Counted from the stretch's first letter, positions 47,073-58,791 are shown. The stretch is 64,000 bases of DNA from Aestuariirhabdus litorea (GCF_003864255.1 NZ_QWEZ01000002.1:1240001-1304000); one strand, 5' to 3'. Made by a program: numbers and translations. The notes: generated by a model not told the origin, from the letters alone.

Positions 47073-48203
47073 TTGACCCAATCAGCCATTTTGGTTCTCG
47101 AAGACGGGAGCGTGTTTAAAGGGGTTTCCATCGGTGCGTCCGGGGAAACAAGTGGGGAAGTGGTCTTCAATACGGCGATGACCGGCTATCAGGAGATTCT
47201 GACCGATCCCTCTTATGCGCGCCAGATGGTGACCCTGACCTATCCACACATCGGCAACACCGGCACCACGCCGGAGGATGAGGAATCCGCCCAGATATGG
47301 GCAGCGGGCCTGATCATCCGAGACCTGCCGCTGTTGGCCAGCAACTGGCGAAACCGTCAACCCCTCGATGAGTACCTCAAAGAGCGCAACCTGGTGGCGA
47401 TCGCAGATATCGATACCCGCCGCCTGACCCGTATCCTGCGGGAGAAGGGCGCCCAGAACGGCTGTATTATCGCCGGCGATGCCCCCGACGCGGCGCGCGC
47501 GCTGGAACTGGCCAAAGCGTTCCCGGGGCTGAAGGGGATGGATCTGGCCAAAGAGGTCTCCACCACCGAGCGCTACGAATGGGTCAACAGCGTGTGGAGC
47601 CTGGAAACCGATTCCCACCCCGATGCCACCGAGCTGCCCTACCATGTGGTGGCCTACGACTTCGGGGTCAAGCGTAATATCCTGCGTATGCTGGTAGAGC
47701 GCGGATGCCGTCTCACCGTAGTGCCGGCCCAGACTCCGGCCAGCGAAGTGCTGGCGCTCAACCCCGATGGGGTTTTCCTCTCCAACGGTCCCGGTGATCC
47801 TGAGCCCTGCGACTACGCCATCGAGGCGATTCAGAAGATTCTGGAGACCGATATTCCGGTGTTCGGTATCTGCCTGGGTCACCAGCTGATGGCGCTGGCC
47901 AGCGGTGCCAGCACCGAGAAGATGAAGTTTGGACACCACGGCGCCAACCACCCGGTTCAGGATCTGGATTCCAGAGTGGTGATGATTACTAGCCAGAATC
48001 ACGGCTTTGCGGTGAGTGAGAACTCACTGCCGGAGTGTTTGAAGGCGACCCACAAATCCCTGTTCGACGGCTCTTTGCAGGGTATTGCGCGTACGGATAA
48101 GCCGGCATTCAGCTTCCAGGGGCACCCGGAAGCGAGCCCGGGGCCCCACGACGTGGCCCCCCTGTTTGATCGCTTTATCGATCTGATTCGCGAGCGCCGT
48201 TAA
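47073..48203 (+). CDS. carA: Carbamoyl-phosphate synthase small subunit (glutaminase)
   Basis: A 376-residue glutamine amidotransferase subunit that supplies ammonia to CarB for arginine and pyrimidine synthesis. The N-terminal domain is [20 protein letters not shown] and [20 protein letters not shown]. The class I glutaminase domain has [20 protein letters not shown], the nucleophile Cys in [16 protein letters not shown], and His-Pro-Glu in [15 protein letters not shown]. The start codon is TTG 47073, preceded by GGGGGAGGAATC; relatives start at the same residue. It is the first gene of carA-carB-greA. Confidence 0.97.
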   Translation: MTQSAILVLEDGSVFKGVSIGASGETSGEVVFNTAMTGYQEILTDPSYARQMVTLTYPHIGNTGTTPEDEESAQIWAAGLIIRDLPLLASNWRNRQPLDEYLKERNLVAIADIDTRRLTRILREKGAQNGCIIAGDAPDAARALELAKAFPGLKGMDLAKEVSTTERYEWVNSVWSLETDSHPDATELPYHVVAYDFGVKRNILRMLVERGCRLTVVPAQTPASEVLALNPDGVFLSNGPGDPEPCDYAIEAIQKILETDIPVFGICLGHQLMALASGASTEKMKFGHHGANHPVQDLDSRVVMITSQNHGFAVSENSLPECLKATHKSLFDGSLQGIARTDKPAFSFQGHPEASPGPHDVAPLFDRFIDLIRERR

Positions 48204-48272
48204 TTAGGGCGCCCTACCTTTGCCACGGGTCACCCAGGTGACCCTGAGACCAGCAGCCAGAAGAATTTCACC

Positions 48273-51200
48273 ATGCCAAAGCGTACAGACATACAAAGCA
48301 TTCTTATTTTAGGAGCGGGCCCGATCGTTATCGGCCAGGCCTGCGAGTTCGACTACTCCGGTGCACAGGCTTGCAAGGCCCTGCGTGAAGAGGGTTACCG
48401 GGTCATCCTGGTGAACTCTAATCCGGCTACCATCATGACCGATCCATCGATGGCCGATGCCACCTACATCGAGCCGATACGCTGGCAGACGGTCGCCAAG
48501 ATCATTGAAAAGGAGCGCCCCGATGTGCTGCTGCCCACCATGGGTGGACAGACGGCGCTCAACTGCGCGCTGGACCTGGAGCACCACGGGGTGCTGGAGA
48601 AGTTCGGCGTGGAGATGATCGGCGCTAACGCCGACACCATCGATAAGGCCGAAGACCGCTCCCGTTTTGATGTGGCGATGAAGAACATCGGCCTCGATAC
48701 CCCCAAGGCGGGCATCGCCCACAACATGGAGGAGGCCCACGCCGTGCAGGCGGAAGTTGGCTTCCCCTGTATTATCCGTCCCTCCTTTACCATGGGTGGT
48801 ACGGGTGGTGGTATCGCCTACAACCGTGAAGAGTTTATCGAGATCTGCGAGCGCGGCCTCGACCTGTCGCCCACCAACGAGCTGTTGATCGACGAGTCCC
48901 TGATCGGCTGGAAAGAGTACGAGATGGAGGTGGTTCGCGACAAAAACGATAACTGCATCATCGTCTGCTCCATTGAGAACTTCGATGCCATGGGGGTACA
49001 CACCGGTGACTCCATTACCGTCGCGCCGGCCCAGACCCTGACCGACAAGGAGTACCAGATCATGCGTAACGCCTCGCTGGCGGTATTGCGTGAGATCGGT
49101 GTCGAGACCGGTGGCTCCAACGTCCAGTTTGGTCTCAACCCCGAAAACGGGCGCATGGTAGTGATCGAGATGAACCCGCGGGTGTCCCGCTCCTCCGCTC
49201 TGGCCTCCAAGGCCACCGGTTTCCCGATCGCCAAGATTGCGGCCAAGCTGGCAGTGGGCTACACCCTGGATGAGCTGAGCAATGACATCACCGGTGGCGT
49301 TACCCCCGCCTCCTTCGAGCCGGCCATCGACTACGTGGTGACCAAGGTGCCGCGCTTTGCCTTCGAGAAATTCCCCAAGGCCAACGACCGCCTGACCACC
49401 CAGATGAAGTCAGTGGGCGAGGTGATGGCGATCGGCCGTAACTTCCAGGAGTCCTTGCAGAAAGCCCTGCGGGGTCTGGAGGTGGGCGTTCACGGACTCG
49501 ACCCCTTTATCAACCTCGACGATGAGGACGCCGACACCCGCCTGGTGCGCGAGCTGAGCACCCCCGGTGCCGACCGCATCTGGTACATCGGCGATGCCTT
49601 CCGTGCCGGACTGTCGATGGAGCAGATCCATGGGCACACCCACGTTGACCCCTGGTTCCTGGTTCAGCTGCAGGACCTGATCGCCGACGAACAGAAGGTG
49701 GCCTCCCTGGGGCTGCATGACTGCGATGCCGAACTGACCTATCGCCTCAAGCGCAAGGGCTTCTCCGATGCGCGCCTGGCGAGCTTGCTGGGAGTGACCG
49801 AAAAGAGCTTCCGTGAACACCGCCAGAAGCTGGGAATTCGCCCGATCTACAAGCGGGTCGACACCTGTGCCGCCGAGTTCGCCTCCGCCACCGCCTACAT
49901 GTACTCCTCCTACGATGAGGAGTGCGAAGCCGCCCCCTCCAGCCGTGACAAGATCATGGTGCTTGGTGGCGGTCCCAACCGTATCGGCCAGGGGATCGAG
50001 TTCGACTACTGCTGTGTGCATGCGGCCCTGGCGATGCGTGAAGATGGTTTTGAGACCATTATGGTCAACTGCAATCCGGAAACCGTTTCCACCGACTACG
50101 ACACCTCCGATCGCCTCTATTTTGAGCCGGTGACCCTGGAGGATGTGCTGGCGATCGTGGATGTCGAGAAGCCCAAGGGGGTGATCGTACAGTACGGTGG
50201 CCAGACGCCTCTGAAACTGGCTCGCGACCTGGAGGCGGCCGGTGTCCCCATTATCGGTACCAGTCCCGAGGCGATCGACCGCGCCGAGGACCGTGAGCGT
50301 TTCCAGCAGATGATCCAGCGCCTGCAATTGCTACAGCCGGAGAACGCCACCGTTCGCAGTACCGAGGAGGCGATCATCAAGGCGTCCGAGATCGGCTATC
50401 CGCTGGTGGTTCGCCCCTCCTACGTACTGGGTGGCCGGGCGATGGAGATTGTCGGTAATGTCGACGAACTCAAGCGCTACATGAGCGACGCGGTACAGGT
50501 CTCTAACGACAGCCCGGTGCTGCTCGACTACTTCCTCAATCGCGCGGTTGAGGTGGATGTGGATGCCGTGTGTGACGGCGAGCGGGTGGTGATCGGTGCC
50601 ATCATGCAGCACATCGAGCAGGCGGGCATCCACTCCGGTGACTCGGCCTGTTCACTGCCCCCCTACAGCATCAGCGAGGAGCTGCAGGAGCGTATTCGCG
50701 ACCAGGTCACTCGCATGGCGCTGGAGCTTGAGGTGGTGGGTCTGATGAACGTCCAGTTGGCGATCCAGGATGAGCAGGTCTTCGTGATCGAGGTGAACCC
50801 CCGTGCCTCCCGTACGGTGCCCTTCGTTTCCAAGTGCATCGGTGACTCGCTGGCCAAGATCGCGGCCCGGGTGATGGCAGGCAAGAGTCTGGTTGAGCTG
50901 GGCTTCACCGAGGAGGTGATTCCCGAGTACTTCAGCGTCAAGGAGGCGGTCTTCCCCTTCAACAAGTTCCCCGGAGTGGACCCGATTCTCGGCCCCGAGA
51001 TGAAGTCGACCGGTGAGGTGATGGGGGTTGGCAAGAGCTTTGCCGAGGCCTTTGCCAAGGCCCACATGGCGGCGGGTGAGCACCTGCCGACGGGTGGCAA
51101 GGTGGTGATCAGTGTGCGTGACGAGGATAAATACCGCGCTATCGGCGTGGCCCGTAAGCTGGTTGAGGAGGGCTTTGAGCTCTATGCGACCGCCGGTACC

Positions 51201-51497
51201 TGCTCGGCCATCGCCGAGGCGGGGATTCCCGTCGAGCGGGTCAACAAGGTGGTTGAGGCGCGTCCTGACCTGGTCGATATGATCAAGAACGATGAGATCT
51301 CCCTGGTGATCAACACCACCGAGGGTCGCCAGGCGACCACCGATTCCTATACAATCCGTCGTTCTTCGCTCCAGCACAAGGTGCCCTATACCACTACCAT
51401 TGCCGGAGCCGAGGCGATTGCCGAAGCGATCGGGTTTGGTCCCGAGCGCCAGGTTCGCCGCCTTCAGGATCTACACAAGGGTATTTTGGATGACTAA
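48273..51497 (+). CDS. carB: Carbamoyl-phosphate synthase large subunit
   Basis: A 1074-residue synthetase with two homologous ATP-grasp halves: [20 protein letters not shown] and [20 protein letters not shown] in the first, [20 protein letters not shown] in the second. Each has the [18 protein letters not shown] or [18 protein letters not shown] phosphate loop. The C-terminal allosteric domain from about residue 935 ([40 protein letters not shown]) binds UMP and ornithine in relatives. The full family length is present. greA starts inside its last codons. Confidence 0.99.
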   Translation: MPKRTDIQSILILGAGPIVIGQACEFDYSGAQACKALREEGYRVILVNSNPATIMTDPSMADATYIEPIRWQTVAKIIEKERPDVLLPTMGGQTALNCALDLEHHGVLEKFGVEMIGANADTIDKAEDRSRFDVAMKNIGLDTPKAGIAHNMEEAHAVQAEVGFPCIIRPSFTMGGTGGGIAYNREEFIEICERGLDLSPTNELLIDESLIGWKEYEMEVVRDKNDNCIIVCSIENFDAMGVHTGDSITVAPAQTLTDKEYQIMRNASLAVLREIGVETGGSNVQFGLNPENGRMVVIEMNPRVSRSSALASKATGFPIAKIAAKLAVGYTLDELSNDITGGVTPASFEPAIDYVVTKVPRFAFEKFPKANDRLTTQMKSVGEVMAIGRNFQESLQKALRGLEVGVHGLDPFINLDDEDADTRLVRELSTPGADRIWYIGDAFRAGLSMEQIHGHTHVDPWFLVQLQDLIADEQKVASLGLHDCDAELTYRLKRKGFSDARLASLLGVTEKSFREHRQKLGIRPIYKRVDTCAAEFASATAYMYSSYDEECEAAPSSRDKIMVLGGGPNRIGQGIEFDYCCVHAALAMREDGFETIMVNCNPETVSTDYDTSDRLYFEPVTLEDVLAIVDVEKPKGVIVQYGGQTPLKLARDLEAAGVPIIGTSPEAIDRAEDRERFQQMIQRLQLLQPENATVRSTEEAIIKASEIGYPLVVRPSYVLGGRAMEIVGNVDELKRYMSDAVQVSNDSPVLLDYFLNRAVEVDVDAVCDGERVVIGAIMQHIEQAGIHSGDSACSLPPYSISEELQERIRDQVTRMALELEVVGLMNVQLAIQDEQVFVIEVNPRASRTVPFVSKCIGDSLAKIAARVMAGKSLVELGFTEEVIPEYFSVKEAVFPFNKFPGVDPILGPEMKSTGEVMGVGKSFAEAFAKAHMAAGEHLPTGGKVVISVRDEDKYRAIGVARKLVEEGFELYATAGTCSAIAEAGIPVERVNKVVEARPDLVDMIKNDEISLVINTTEGRQATTDSYTIRRSSLQHKVPYTTTIAGAEAIAEAIGFGPERQVRRLQDLHKGILDD

Positions 51498-51969
51498 GAT
51501 TCCGATGACCGTGGAGGGGGAAAAGGCCCTCCGCGATGAGCTCAATCAACTCAAGACGGTTGATCGTCCACGCATTATTGCGGCCATTGCCGAGGCGCGT
51601 GAGCACGGCGATCTCAAGGAGAACGCTGAGTATCATGCGGCCCGTGAGCAACAGGGGTTTGCGGAGGGGCGGATCAGTGAAATTGAGGGTAAGCTCTCCA
51701 ATGCCCAAGTAATCGATATTACAACCATTCCCGCCACTGGCAAGGTGATTTTCGGTACCACGGTGACCATTATTAACGTGGACACCGAAGAGGAGGTTAC
51801 CTATCGCATCGTGGGTGACGACGAAGCCGATATCAAGGTAGGCAAGCTTTCCGTTAACTCGCCCATCGCCCGTGCCCTGATTGGCAAGGAGGAGGGTGAT
51901 GAAGTGGTGGTGACGACCCCGGGTGGTGAGGTGGTCTACGAGATTGACCAGGTAAAGCACCTGGCTTGA
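51490..51969 (+). CDS. greA: Transcription elongation factor GreA
   Basis: A 159-residue factor that makes backtracked RNA polymerase cleave its transcript. The N-terminal coiled coil ([40 protein letters not shown]) carries the acidic Asp-Glu tip. The C-terminal FKBP-like domain has [20 protein letters not shown] and [18 protein letters not shown] sequence ([20 protein letters not shown]). The ATG at 51490 overlaps the end of carB by 8 bp, so it is translationally coupled to the carAB operon, as in Pseudomonas. A terminator follows. Confidence 0.97.
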   Translation: MTKIPMTVEGEKALRDELNQLKTVDRPRIIAAIAEAREHGDLKENAEYHAAREQQGFAEGRISEIEGKLSNAQVIDITTIPATGKVIFGTTVTIINVDTEEEVTYRIVGDDEADIKVGKLSVNSPIARALIGKEEGDEVVVTTPGGEVVYEIDQVKHLA

Positions 51970-51988
51970 TCGCTTCGCGCTGCCTGCA

Positions 51989-52018
51989 TAAAAAAGCCGG
52001 CATTTGCCGGCTTTTTTA
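51989..52018. terminator. Bidirectional terminator between greA and yhbY
   Basis: AAAAAAGCCGGCATTTGCCGGCTTTTTT: perfect stem with A and T runs on both sides, shared by the two convergent genes. Confidence 0.93.
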
Positions 52019-52046
52019 TGCAGTGTGCCTCAGGGCGGATCGAACC

Positions 52047-52355
52047 CTAGATGGGGCGGGTCAGGTTCGACAGTTGCACCTTGGGTTTGCTGGCGTGTTT
52101 GAGGATCAGGGCAATGTTGCCAATGGTCTGCACCAGCTCCGCATCGCACTGCTGGCACAGTTGGGGAATCAGGCTCTTTTTGACTTCACGGTCGCCGACC
52201 TGGAACTTCACCTTGATCAGCTCGTGGTCCTCCAGTGCGCGGAGAGTCTCCTCAATCACCCCTTCGGACAGGCCATTACCGGCCACGATCACAACGGGGT
52301 TGAGTTTGTGGCCGATCGCTCGGTAGTGCTTTTTCTGCTGCGCTGTCAGGGGCAT
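52047..52355 (-). CDS. yhbY: YhbY family RNA-binding protein (CRM domain)
   Basis: A 102-residue protein with a single CRM domain: LTAQQKKHYRAIGHKLNPVV, IVAGNGLSEGVIEETLRALE (with the GNxG loop), DHELIKVKFQVGDREVKKSL. E. coli YhbY binds pre-50S particles, so a role in ribosome assembly is likely. It is read divergently from rlmE, the usual arrangement. GGAG precedes the ATG by 11 bases. Confidence 0.95.
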   Translation of the reverse strand: MPLTAQQKKHYRAIGHKLNPVVIVAGNGLSEGVIEETLRALEDHELIKVKFQVGDREVKKSLIPQLCQQCDAELVQTIGNIALILKHASKPKVQLSNLTRPI

Positions 52356-52503
52356 CGTTTGTTTATCTCCGCATAAGCCTTAATATAGGGTAATTAACGT
52401 CAACCCCGTGGTGGCTCAAAGGGCTTCGTAAGGGCCCATTTTACACCACTCCCCGCGCCGGTCACAGTTTTCACTGGGCCGGAACGCACTCCAAGAGGTT
52501 TTC

Positions 52504-53124
52504 ATGGCAAGGTCAAAAAGCAGCGGTCGCTGGCTGAAAGAACATTTTGACGATCCCTATGTCAAACAGTCCCAGAAGGATGGCTATCGCTCCCGTGCCA
52601 GCTATAAGCTGCTGGAAATTCAGGAGAAGGATCGCATCCTGCGTCCGGGGATGTCGTTGGTCGACCTGGGGGCTGCCCCGGGCGGCTGGTGCCAGGTGGC
52701 TGCCCAGATCCTTGGGGATCGGGGACGCATTGTGGCCTCGGATATTTTGCCGATGGATCCGCTGGCGGATGTCACCTTCGTGCAGGGGGATTTTACCGAA
52801 GAGGCGGTCCTGGAGGAGATTCTGCGGGCCATCGGCTCGGAGCAGGTAGACCTTGTAATCTCCGATATGGCCCCCAATATGAGTGGTATGACGGCGGTCG
52901 ACCAGCCTCGGGCCATGTATCTGGCCGAGTTGGCGCTGGATATGGCACGCCAGGTGTTGAAACCGGGCGGAACCTTCCTGACCAAGGTGTTCCAGGGGGC
53001 GGGTTTTGACGAATACTTCAGGGACCTGAGGGGCAGTTTTGAGCGCTTGCAGAGTCGTAAGCCCAATGCCTCCCGGCCCCGCTCGCGGGAGATCTACCTG
53101 TTGGCGCGGGGCTTTAAAGGATAG
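52504..53124 (+). CDS. rlmE: 23S rRNA 2'-O-ribose U2552 methyltransferase RlmE (FtsJ/RrmJ)
   Basis: A 206-residue SAM-dependent methyltransferase that modifies U2552 in the A-loop of 23S rRNA. It has SRSSGRW-type start ([20 protein letters not shown]), the catalytic Lys in [18 protein letters not shown] loop [20 protein letters not shown], catalytic Asp in [13 protein letters not shown], Lys in [17 protein letters not shown] and Glu in [12 protein letters not shown]. That completes the KDKE tetrad. It is heat-inducible with ftsH in E. coli; no clear sigma-32 site was seen here. ftsH follows 160 bp later. Confidence 0.97.
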   Translation: MARSKSSGRWLKEHFDDPYVKQSQKDGYRSRASYKLLEIQEKDRILRPGMSLVDLGAAPGGWCQVAAQILGDRGRIVASDILPMDPLADVTFVQGDFTEEAVLEEILRAIGSEQVDLVISDMAPNMSGMTAVDQPRAMYLAELALDMARQVLKPGGTFLTKVFQGAGFDEYFRDLRGSFERLQSRKPNASRPRSREIYLLARGFKG

Positions 53125-53285
53125 CTCGGCGGATGGAGCTAAATTACAGTATTGAGGTCTAAACTTGGTAGACTGTCGGCAGTGGATGCACTGCTCTACC
53201 GGGTCTAAGGGTCAGGGCTAGGTGTTCTGGCATGTAGATGGGCGGGAGTGAACCCCGCTGCGGGTTGAACGAAGAGGATAACCTG

Positions 53286-55235
53286 TTGAACGATATGGCA
53301 AAAAATCTGGTCCTGTGGCTGATCATTGCGTTGGTGTTGCTGACGGTGTTCAAAAACTTCGGCACCATGCAGCCCACCTCATCGGAGCTGAGCTATTCCG
53401 ACTTTATTACGCAGGTGGAGAATGACCGGGTTGATCGGGTCACCATCGACGGGTATCGACTGCATGGAGAACTGAAGAACAACGAGCGTTTCTCCACCAA
53501 CCTGCCCCCAACGGTGCGCGACGACAAGCTGATGGATGAGCTGCTGCGCAACAAGGTCAACGTGGTGGCCAAGCCGATCGAAAAACAGAGTATCTGGACC
53601 CAGTTACTGGTGGCCAGCTTCCCGATTCTGGTGATCATCGCGGTCTTTATGTTCTTCATGCGCCAGATGCAGGGTGGCGGCGGTGGCCGTGGTGGCCCGA
53701 TGAGCTTTGGCAAGAGCAAAGCGCGCCTGCTGAGCGAAGACCAGATCAAGACCACCTTTGCCGATGTGGCCGGTGTTGAAGAGGCCAAGGAGGATGTGCG
53801 CGAGCTGGTCGAGTTCCTGCGTGACCCCGGTAAGTTCCAGCGTCTCGGCGGCCGTATCCCCCGCGGTGTACTGATGGTGGGTCAGCCCGGTACCGGTAAG
53901 ACCCTGCTGGCCAAGGCGATCGCCGGCGAGGCCAAGGTCCCCTTCTTTACTATCTCGGGTTCTGACTTCGTCGAGATGTTTGTCGGTGTCGGTGCCTCCC
54001 GGGTGCGTGACATGTTCGAACAGGCCAAGAAGCAGTCTCCCTGTATCATTTTTATTGATGAGATCGACGCTGTGGGTCGCCATCGTGGCGCCGGCCTTGG
54101 CGGTGGCCACGACGAGCGTGAGCAGACCCTGAACCAGCTGCTGGTCGAGATGGACGGCTTCGAGGGCAATGAGGGGGTGATTGTGATCGCCGCTACCAAC
54201 CGCCCCGATGTGCTGGACCCGGCGCTGCTGCGCCCCGGTCGTTTTGACCGCCAGGTGGTGGTGGGGCTGCCCGATATTCGCGGACGCGAACAGATTCTTA
54301 AGGTGCATATGCGCAAGGTGCCGATCCACGATAACGTCAAGCCCGAGGTGATAGCACGGGGTACGCCCGGTTTCTCCGGCGCGGACCTGGCCAACCTGGT
54401 GAATGAGGCTGCACTCTTTGCCGCCCGCGCCAACCGTCGCACCGTGACCATGAACGAGTTCGAGCTGGCCAAGGACAAGATCATGATGGGTGCCGAGCGC
54501 AAGTCCATGGTGATGAGCGAGAAGGAAAAACTGAATACGGCCTACCACGAGGCGGGCCATGCCATCGTTGGCCGACTGGTCCCTGACCATGATCCGGTCT
54601 ACAAGGTCAGTATTATTCCCCGTGGTCGCGCCCTGGGTGTGACCATGTTCCTGCCCGAGGAGGATCGCTATAGCCACAGCAAGCAATCCCTCGAAAGCCA
54701 GGTGTGCAGTCTGTTTGGCGGTCGTATCGCCGAGGAGATGACGCTGGGCAAAAGCGGTGTCACCACCGGGGCCTCCAACGACATTCAGCGGGCTTCGCAA
54801 ATTGCCCGCAGCATGGTGACCCGTTGGGGTCTCTCCGAGAAGCTCGGTCCCCTGCTGTACGAAGAGGAAGAGGGTGAGGTGTTCCTCGGTAAGCAGCAGG
54901 GCAAGCGTCTGCACGTGTCGGCTGAGACCGCCAAGGTGATCGACGACGAGGTGCGTCATGTGATCGATAGCTGCTACGAGCGTGCCGAGACCATTCTGCG
55001 GGAGAACCGTGACAAGCTCGACGCCATGGCAGCGGCGCTGATGCAATACGAGACCCTCGACGGCGCGCAGCTCGATGACATCATGGCGGGCCGTGCCCCG
55101 CGTCCCCCTCAGGGCTGGGGCGATGATGACAGTGGCGGTTCAGCCGCGGCTGAGTCGGATGAGCCTGCTGCCCCTGAGGAGCCAAAGAAGGACGCCTCCG
55201 ATGACCCCATTGGTGGCCCCGCCGGCGAGCACTGA
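53286..55235 (+). CDS. ftsH: ATP-dependent zinc metalloprotease FtsH
   Basis: A 649-residue inner-membrane AAA+ protease that degrades misassembled membrane proteins and short-lived regulators. It has two transmembrane helices ([20 protein letters not shown] and [20 protein letters not shown]) flanking a small periplasmic domain. The ATPase domain has Walker [16 protein letters not shown] and Walker [17 protein letters not shown]; the second-region-of-homology Arg residues are in [10 protein letters not shown]. The zinc motif HEAGH is in [16 protein letters not shown]. The start is TTG 53286, 8 bases after GAGG and giving MNDMAKN as in Pseudomonas; ATG 53295 lacks spacing to that site. The Pro/Glu/Ala tail is disordered. 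Confidence 0.97.
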   Translation: MNDMAKNLVLWLIIALVLLTVFKNFGTMQPTSSELSYSDFITQVENDRVDRVTIDGYRLHGELKNNERFSTNLPPTVRDDKLMDELLRNKVNVVAKPIEKQSIWTQLLVASFPILVIIAVFMFFMRQMQGGGGGRGGPMSFGKSKARLLSEDQIKTTFADVAGVEEAKEDVRELVEFLRDPGKFQRLGGRIPRGVLMVGQPGTGKTLLAKAIAGEAKVPFFTISGSDFVEMFVGVGASRVRDMFEQAKKQSPCIIFIDEIDAVGRHRGAGLGGGHDEREQTLNQLLVEMDGFEGNEGVIVIAATNRPDVLDPALLRPGRFDRQVVVGLPDIRGREQILKVHMRKVPIHDNVKPEVIARGTPGFSGADLANLVNEAALFAARANRRTVTMNEFELAKDKIMMGAERKSMVMSEKEKLNTAYHEAGHAIVGRLVPDHDPVYKVSIIPRGRALGVTMFLPEEDRYSHSKQSLESQVCSLFGGRIAEEMTLGKSGVTTGASNDIQRASQIARSMVTRWGLSEKLGPLLYEEEEGEVFLGKQQGKRLHVSAETAKVIDDEVRHVIDSCYERAETILRENRDKLDAMAAALMQYETLDGAQLDDIMAGRAPRPPQGWGDDDSGGSAAAESDEPAAPEEPKKDASDDPIGGPAGEH

Positions 55236-55260
55236 TCCCTTCCTGTTGTTTATCCCCTGA

Positions 55261-55290
55261 CCGACGGCTGAGTGCCGTCGGTTTGCTTTA
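55261..55290 (+). terminator. Weak terminator-like hairpin after ftsH
   Basis: CCGACGG-CTGAGTG-CCGTCGG followed by TTTGCTTT. The T-run is interrupted and the folP ribosome binding site starts immediately after, so partial termination is likely. Confidence 0.6.
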
Positions 55291-55301
55291 AGGAGAGCCC
55301 G

Positions 55302-56150
55302 ATGGTTCTTGACTTCGGCCGGCAGCGGCGCTCACTGGATAGCCCTCGGGTGATGGGGGTGCTGAATGTGACGCCGGACTCCTTTTCCGATGGTGGGCGT
55401 TTTATCGACCCGGAGCGGGCGTTGCAGCACGCGCGGGAGATGGTGGCCGCCGGCGCCAGCTTTATTGATGTGGGCGGGGAGTCAACCCGCCCGGGAGCCG
55501 AGCCGGTCTCGGTGGAGCAGGAGCTGGAGCGAGTGGTGCCGCTGGTGGCTGCCATCCGGGCCGAGTTGGATGTGGTGGTCTCGGTGGACACCAGCACGCC
55601 TGAGGTGATGCGTGAGGCGGTGGCCGCCGGTGCCGGTTTGATCAATGATGTGCGTGCCCTGCAACGACCTGGTGCCCTGGCAATGGCGGCAACTCTGGAG
55701 GTGCCGGTATGCCTGATGCATATGCTGGGTGAGCCGGGCACCATGCAGGTAGCCCCCCACTACCAGGATGTGATTGCCGAGGTGTCTGCTTTTCTGTTGC
55801 AGCGTATCGAGTGTTGTGAAGCGGCCGGTATCGACCGTTCCCGGTTGCTGGTGGATCCGGGCTTTGGTTTTGGCAAGACGCTCGAACACAATCTGCAGCT
55901 GCTGAGGGGGTTGGATCGTTTCGCCCGGTTGGGCGTTCCCCTGCTGGTGGGTATGTCCAGGAAAAGTATGGTGGGGGCGGTGCTCGGGCGTGCAGATCCG
56001 GCAGACCGGCTCTACGGTTCCCTTGCGGTTGCCGTGATGGCGGCTCAGGCAGGCGCACAGATTTTACGTGTGCATGATGTGAAAGAAACTCATGATGCGT
56101 TGGCCATGGTCGATGCAGTCAAAAAAACTCGGTTGGTGGGTGAGGACTGA
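55302..56150 (+). CDS. folP: Dihydropteroate synthase
   Basis: A 282-residue cytosolic TIM-barrel enzyme of folate synthesis (sulfonamide target) joining p-aminobenzoate to dihydropterin pyrophosphate. Seen are [78 protein letters not shown] and [17 protein letters not shown] (the Ser-Arg-Lys phosphate site). The start is ATG 55302 with AAGGAGAGCCCG upstream. Its stop overlaps the glmM start by one base (TGATG). Confidence 0.97.
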   Translation: MVLDFGRQRRSLDSPRVMGVLNVTPDSFSDGGRFIDPERALQHAREMVAAGASFIDVGGESTRPGAEPVSVEQELERVVPLVAAIRAELDVVVSVDTSTPEVMREAVAAGAGLINDVRALQRPGALAMAATLEVPVCLMHMLGEPGTMQVAPHYQDVIAEVSAFLLQRIECCEAAGIDRSRLLVDPGFGFGKTLEHNLQLLRGLDRFARLGVPLLVGMSRKSMVGAVLGRADPADRLYGSLAVAVMAAQAGAQILRVHDVKETHDALAMVDAVKKTRLVGED

Positions 56151-57490
56151 TGGCGAGAAAATATTTTGGAACTGACGGGATTCGTGGAGTGGTGGGCAAG
56201 GCCCCTATTACCCCGGAGTTTATCCTTAAGCTGGGTTGGGCGGCGGGCAAAGTGTTTGCCCGCGAGGGGCGCAGCAAAATCCTGATCGGTAAGGATACCC
56301 GTATTTCCGGCTACATGTTTGAGTCGGCGCTTGAGGCTGGGTTGTCAGCGGCCGGGGTGGATGTCTGTTTGCTGGGGCCGATGCCGACGCCAGGAATCGC
56401 CTATCTGACTCGTACCTTTAATGCGCAGGCGGGGATTGTGATCAGCGCCTCCCACAACCCCTACACCGATAATGGCTTCAAATTCTTCTCCGCCAACGGC
56501 ACCAAGCTGGCAGACAACGTTGAGCTGGCGATCGAGGAGATGATCGATCAGCCTATGACGGTGGTTCCCCCGGACCAGCTGGGCAAGGTTACCCGTATCG
56601 ATGATGCGGCCGGGCGTTACATTGAGTATTGCAAGGGAACCGTCACCAACCACCTGGATCTCAGGGGGATGCGCATTGTAGTCGATGGCGCCCACGGCGC
56701 CACCTACCATATGGGACCGGCGGTATTTCGTGAGCTGGGAGCCGAGGTGTTCGAGATCGGGGTAAAGCCCAACGGCCTCAACATTAACCGCGATGTGGGT
56801 TCCACCTCGCTGGGAGCGCTCCGCAGTGAAGTGATCGAGCGACGCGCGGACCTGGGTATCGCCTTCGATGGTGATGGTGATCGGGTGATGATGGTTGATG
56901 ATCGTGGCGAGGTGGTCGATGGTGACCAGCTGCTGTTTATCATCGCCTGTGCGCGTCACCAGGCGGGCAAGCTGGATGGTGGCGTGGTTGGAACCCTGAT
57001 GACCAACCTGGGCATGGAGTTGGGGTTGAAAAAGCGCGGCATCGAGTTCGCGCGTGCCAAGGTGGGTGATCGCTACGTCAACGAGTTGATGAACGAGCGC
57101 GGCTGGCAGCTCGGGGGCGAATCTTCGGGCCATATAATCTGCCGTCATGTGAGTACTACTGGTGATGGTATTGTCGCGGCCCTGCAGGTGGTTAGGGCAG
57201 TGAGAGCCAGTGGTGAATCCTTGCGCGAGTTGTGCTCGGCGATGACCATGTTTCCGCAGACCATGATCAATGTTCGCCTGCCGGTGAAGGTGGATGTGGT
57301 GAGCAACCCGGTGGTGGTGGAAGCCGTTGCGCAGGCGGAGGCAGAATTGGCCGATTCGGGGCGAGTTCTGCTACGGCCTTCGGGTACCGAGCCGGTGGTG
57401 AGGGTGATGGTCGAGGGCGAGAATGCGGACCTGGTAGATCGCCTGGCTCGCCAGTTGGCGGCGGCTGTTGAGTCCGTTGTTGTGTCCTGA
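56150..57490 (+). CDS. glmM: Phosphoglucosamine mutase
   Basis: A 446-residue enzyme that converts glucosamine-6-phosphate to glucosamine-1-phosphate for UDP-GlcNAc, peptidoglycan and LPS. It starts [20 protein letters not shown]. The phosphoserine is in [20 protein letters not shown], Mg2+-binding DGDGDR in [14 protein letters not shown], sugar loop [20 protein letters not shown], and phosphate-binding [15 protein letters not shown]. It is coupled to folP by a one-base overlap, the conserved ftsH-folP-glmM order. Confidence 0.98.
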   Translation: MARKYFGTDGIRGVVGKAPITPEFILKLGWAAGKVFAREGRSKILIGKDTRISGYMFESALEAGLSAAGVDVCLLGPMPTPGIAYLTRTFNAQAGIVISASHNPYTDNGFKFFSANGTKLADNVELAIEEMIDQPMTVVPPDQLGKVTRIDDAAGRYIEYCKGTVTNHLDLRGMRIVVDGAHGATYHMGPAVFRELGAEVFEIGVKPNGLNINRDVGSTSLGALRSEVIERRADLGIAFDGDGDRVMMVDDRGEVVDGDQLLFIIACARHQAGKLDGGVVGTLMTNLGMELGLKKRGIEFARAKVGDRYVNELMNERGWQLGGESSGHIICRHVSTTGDGIVAALQVVRAVRASGESLRELCSAMTMFPQTMINVRLPVKVDVVSNPVVVEAVAQAEAELADSGRVLLRPSGTEPVVRVMVEGENADLVDRLARQLAAAVESVVVS

Positions 57491-57510
57491 ATTAATTTTT
57501 CGAGAGGCGG

Positions 57511-57539
57511 TTGTATCTTGCGAATCTCTACGCTAAGAT
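57511..57539 (+). promoter_or_regulatory. Candidate sigma-70 promoter of tpiA
   Basis: TTGTAT, a 17-base spacer, TAAGAT, about 30 bp before the tpiA start in the 79-bp glmM-tpiA spacer. Confidence 0.55.
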
Positions 57540-57569
57540 TGCCCGCCTTCCTAGCCAGCTGAGGTTTTT

Positions 57570-58316
57570 ATGCGTCGATCTCTGGTCGTGGGTAATTGGA
57601 AGATGAATGGCAGTCAATCTGCCAATCAGGCATTGCTTGCGCAATGCCTTGCCGAGAATCTTGGCACTGCCGAGGTTGCGGTTTGTCCGCCAGCACTTTA
57701 TGTGCAAGCGGTGGCAGAGCAGCTTAAAGAGAGCTCCATTGGGTGGGGTGTGCAGAATCTTAGCGAAGCGGATTCTGGTGCCTATACCGGCGAGATATCG
57801 GCGGCCATGGTGGCGGATTTAGGTTGTCACTATGCGATCGTAGGGCACTCGGAGCGGCGTACGCTGTATGCGGAAACTGACTCCCTGGTAGCGGCAAAGG
57901 CGTTGCAGGCCAGTGCGGCCGGAGTGGCTCCCATTGTGTGTGTGGGTGAGACCCTGCAGCAGCGTGAGGCTGGGCAGACCCTGGAAGTGGTTGGTCGGCA
58001 GCTGAAGGCTTTGCTTGATCACGAGCGCTTTGGCGAGTTGGGTGACTGGGTGGTGGCTTACGAGCCAGTGTGGGCAATCGGTACCGGATTGACCGCTACA
58101 CCGGCACAGGCGCAACAGGTACATGGCTATATCCGGGGAGTGTTGGCTGAGGTCAGCGGATCCCTTGCGGATAGGGTAAGAATACTTTACGGTGGCAGCG
58201 TTAAAGCAGCGAATGCGGCGGAGCTGTTTGCCGAGGCCGACATAGACGGTGGTCTGGTTGGTGGAGCTTCCCTGGTGGGGAGTGAATTTATAGCGATATG
58301 TCGCGCAGCAGGGTAG
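57570..58316 (+). CDS. tpiA: Triosephosphate isomerase
   Basis: A 248-residue TIM-barrel glycolytic enzyme that interconverts dihydroxyacetone phosphate and glyceraldehyde-3-phosphate. Active-site residues are visible: Asn-Lys in VVGNWKMNGS, His in YAIVGHSERRTLYAET, Glu in VVAYEPVWAIGTGLTATPAQ (with loop 6), and the phosphate-binding RILYGGSVKAANAAELFAEA with DGGLVGGASL. It starts with ATG after GCTGAGGTTTTT, and secG follows 4 bp later. Confidence 0.98.
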   Translation: MRRSLVVGNWKMNGSQSANQALLAQCLAENLGTAEVAVCPPALYVQAVAEQLKESSIGWGVQNLSEADSGAYTGEISAAMVADLGCHYAIVGHSERRTLYAETDSLVAAKALQASAAGVAPIVCVGETLQQREAGQTLEVVGRQLKALLDHERFGELGDWVVAYEPVWAIGTGLTATPAQAQQVHGYIRGVLAEVSGSLADRVRILYGGSVKAANAAELFAEADIDGGLVGGASLVGSEFIAICRAAG

Positions 58317-58320
58317 TTTG

Positions 58321-58689
58321 ATGGAGACAGCAATACTGATTGTACATGTTCTGGTGGCCTTGGCGGTCATTGGCCTGGTGTTGTTGCAGCAGGGCAAAGG
58401 CGCTGACGCAGGAGCCTCCTTTGGTGGAGGTGCCTCACAGACGGTATTCGGTAGTCAGGGCTCTGGAAGCTTTCTTGGTCGTGTGACGGCTGCGCTGGCT
58501 ACGGCTTTCTTTGTCACCAGTCTGGCTTTGGCTGTGATTGCAAAGGATAAGTCAGAGCTGGTCAGGGTAAATGATGGAATTCCGGTGGTTCCGGTTGAGC
58601 AGGTTGACCCCGCTCTGCCCGCGAACGATGCACCGATCTCGGAGCAGTCCTCAGCGGCGGGCGATGCGCCCTCCCTGCCGAGCAACTGA
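58321..58689 (+). CDS. secG: Preprotein translocase subunit SecG
   Basis: A 122-residue inner-membrane protein of the SecYEG channel, with two transmembrane helices: TAILIVHVLVALAVIGLVLL and VTAALATAFFVTSLALAVIA. They flank the conserved QQGKGADAGASFGGGASQTV and FGSQGSGSFLGR loop. The C-terminal 40 residues are Pro/Ser-rich and variable. ATG 58321 is 4 bp after the tpiA stop, with AGGGTAGTTTG upstream. A tRNA-Leu gene follows 15 bp after the stop, the usual secG-leuU order. Confidence 0.96.
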   Translation: METAILIVHVLVALAVIGLVLLQQGKGADAGASFGGGASQTVFGSQGSGSFLGRVTAALATAFFVTSLALAVIAKDKSELVRVNDGIPVVPVEQVDPALPANDAPISEQSSAAGDAPSLPSN

Positions 58690-58704
58690 TTCGAAGTAGT
58701 ATTT

Positions 58705-58791
58705 GCCGAAGTGGTGGAATTGGTAGACACGCTATCTTGAGGGGGTAGTGAGCGATAGCTCGTGCGGGTTCAAGTCCCGCCTTCGGCACCA
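58705..58791 (+). tRNA. leuU: tRNA-Leu (anticodon GAG)
   Basis: The acceptor stem GCCGAAG pairs with CTTCGGC, followed by ACCA (CCA encoded). The D arm is TGGTGGAATTGGTAGACACG. The anticodon stem CTATC/GGTAG has the loop TTGAGGG, giving anticodon GAG. A long class II variable arm (GAGCGATAGCTC) and a T arm GCGGG-TTCAAGT-CCCGC complete it. It reads CUC/CUU leucine codons. Position after secG is the same as leuU in E. coli. Confidence 0.97.

Noticed and set aside
53604..55046. A 480-residue open frame antisense to ftsH
   Set aside because: A shadow frame with no protein-like features; FtsH motifs are complete on the plus strand.
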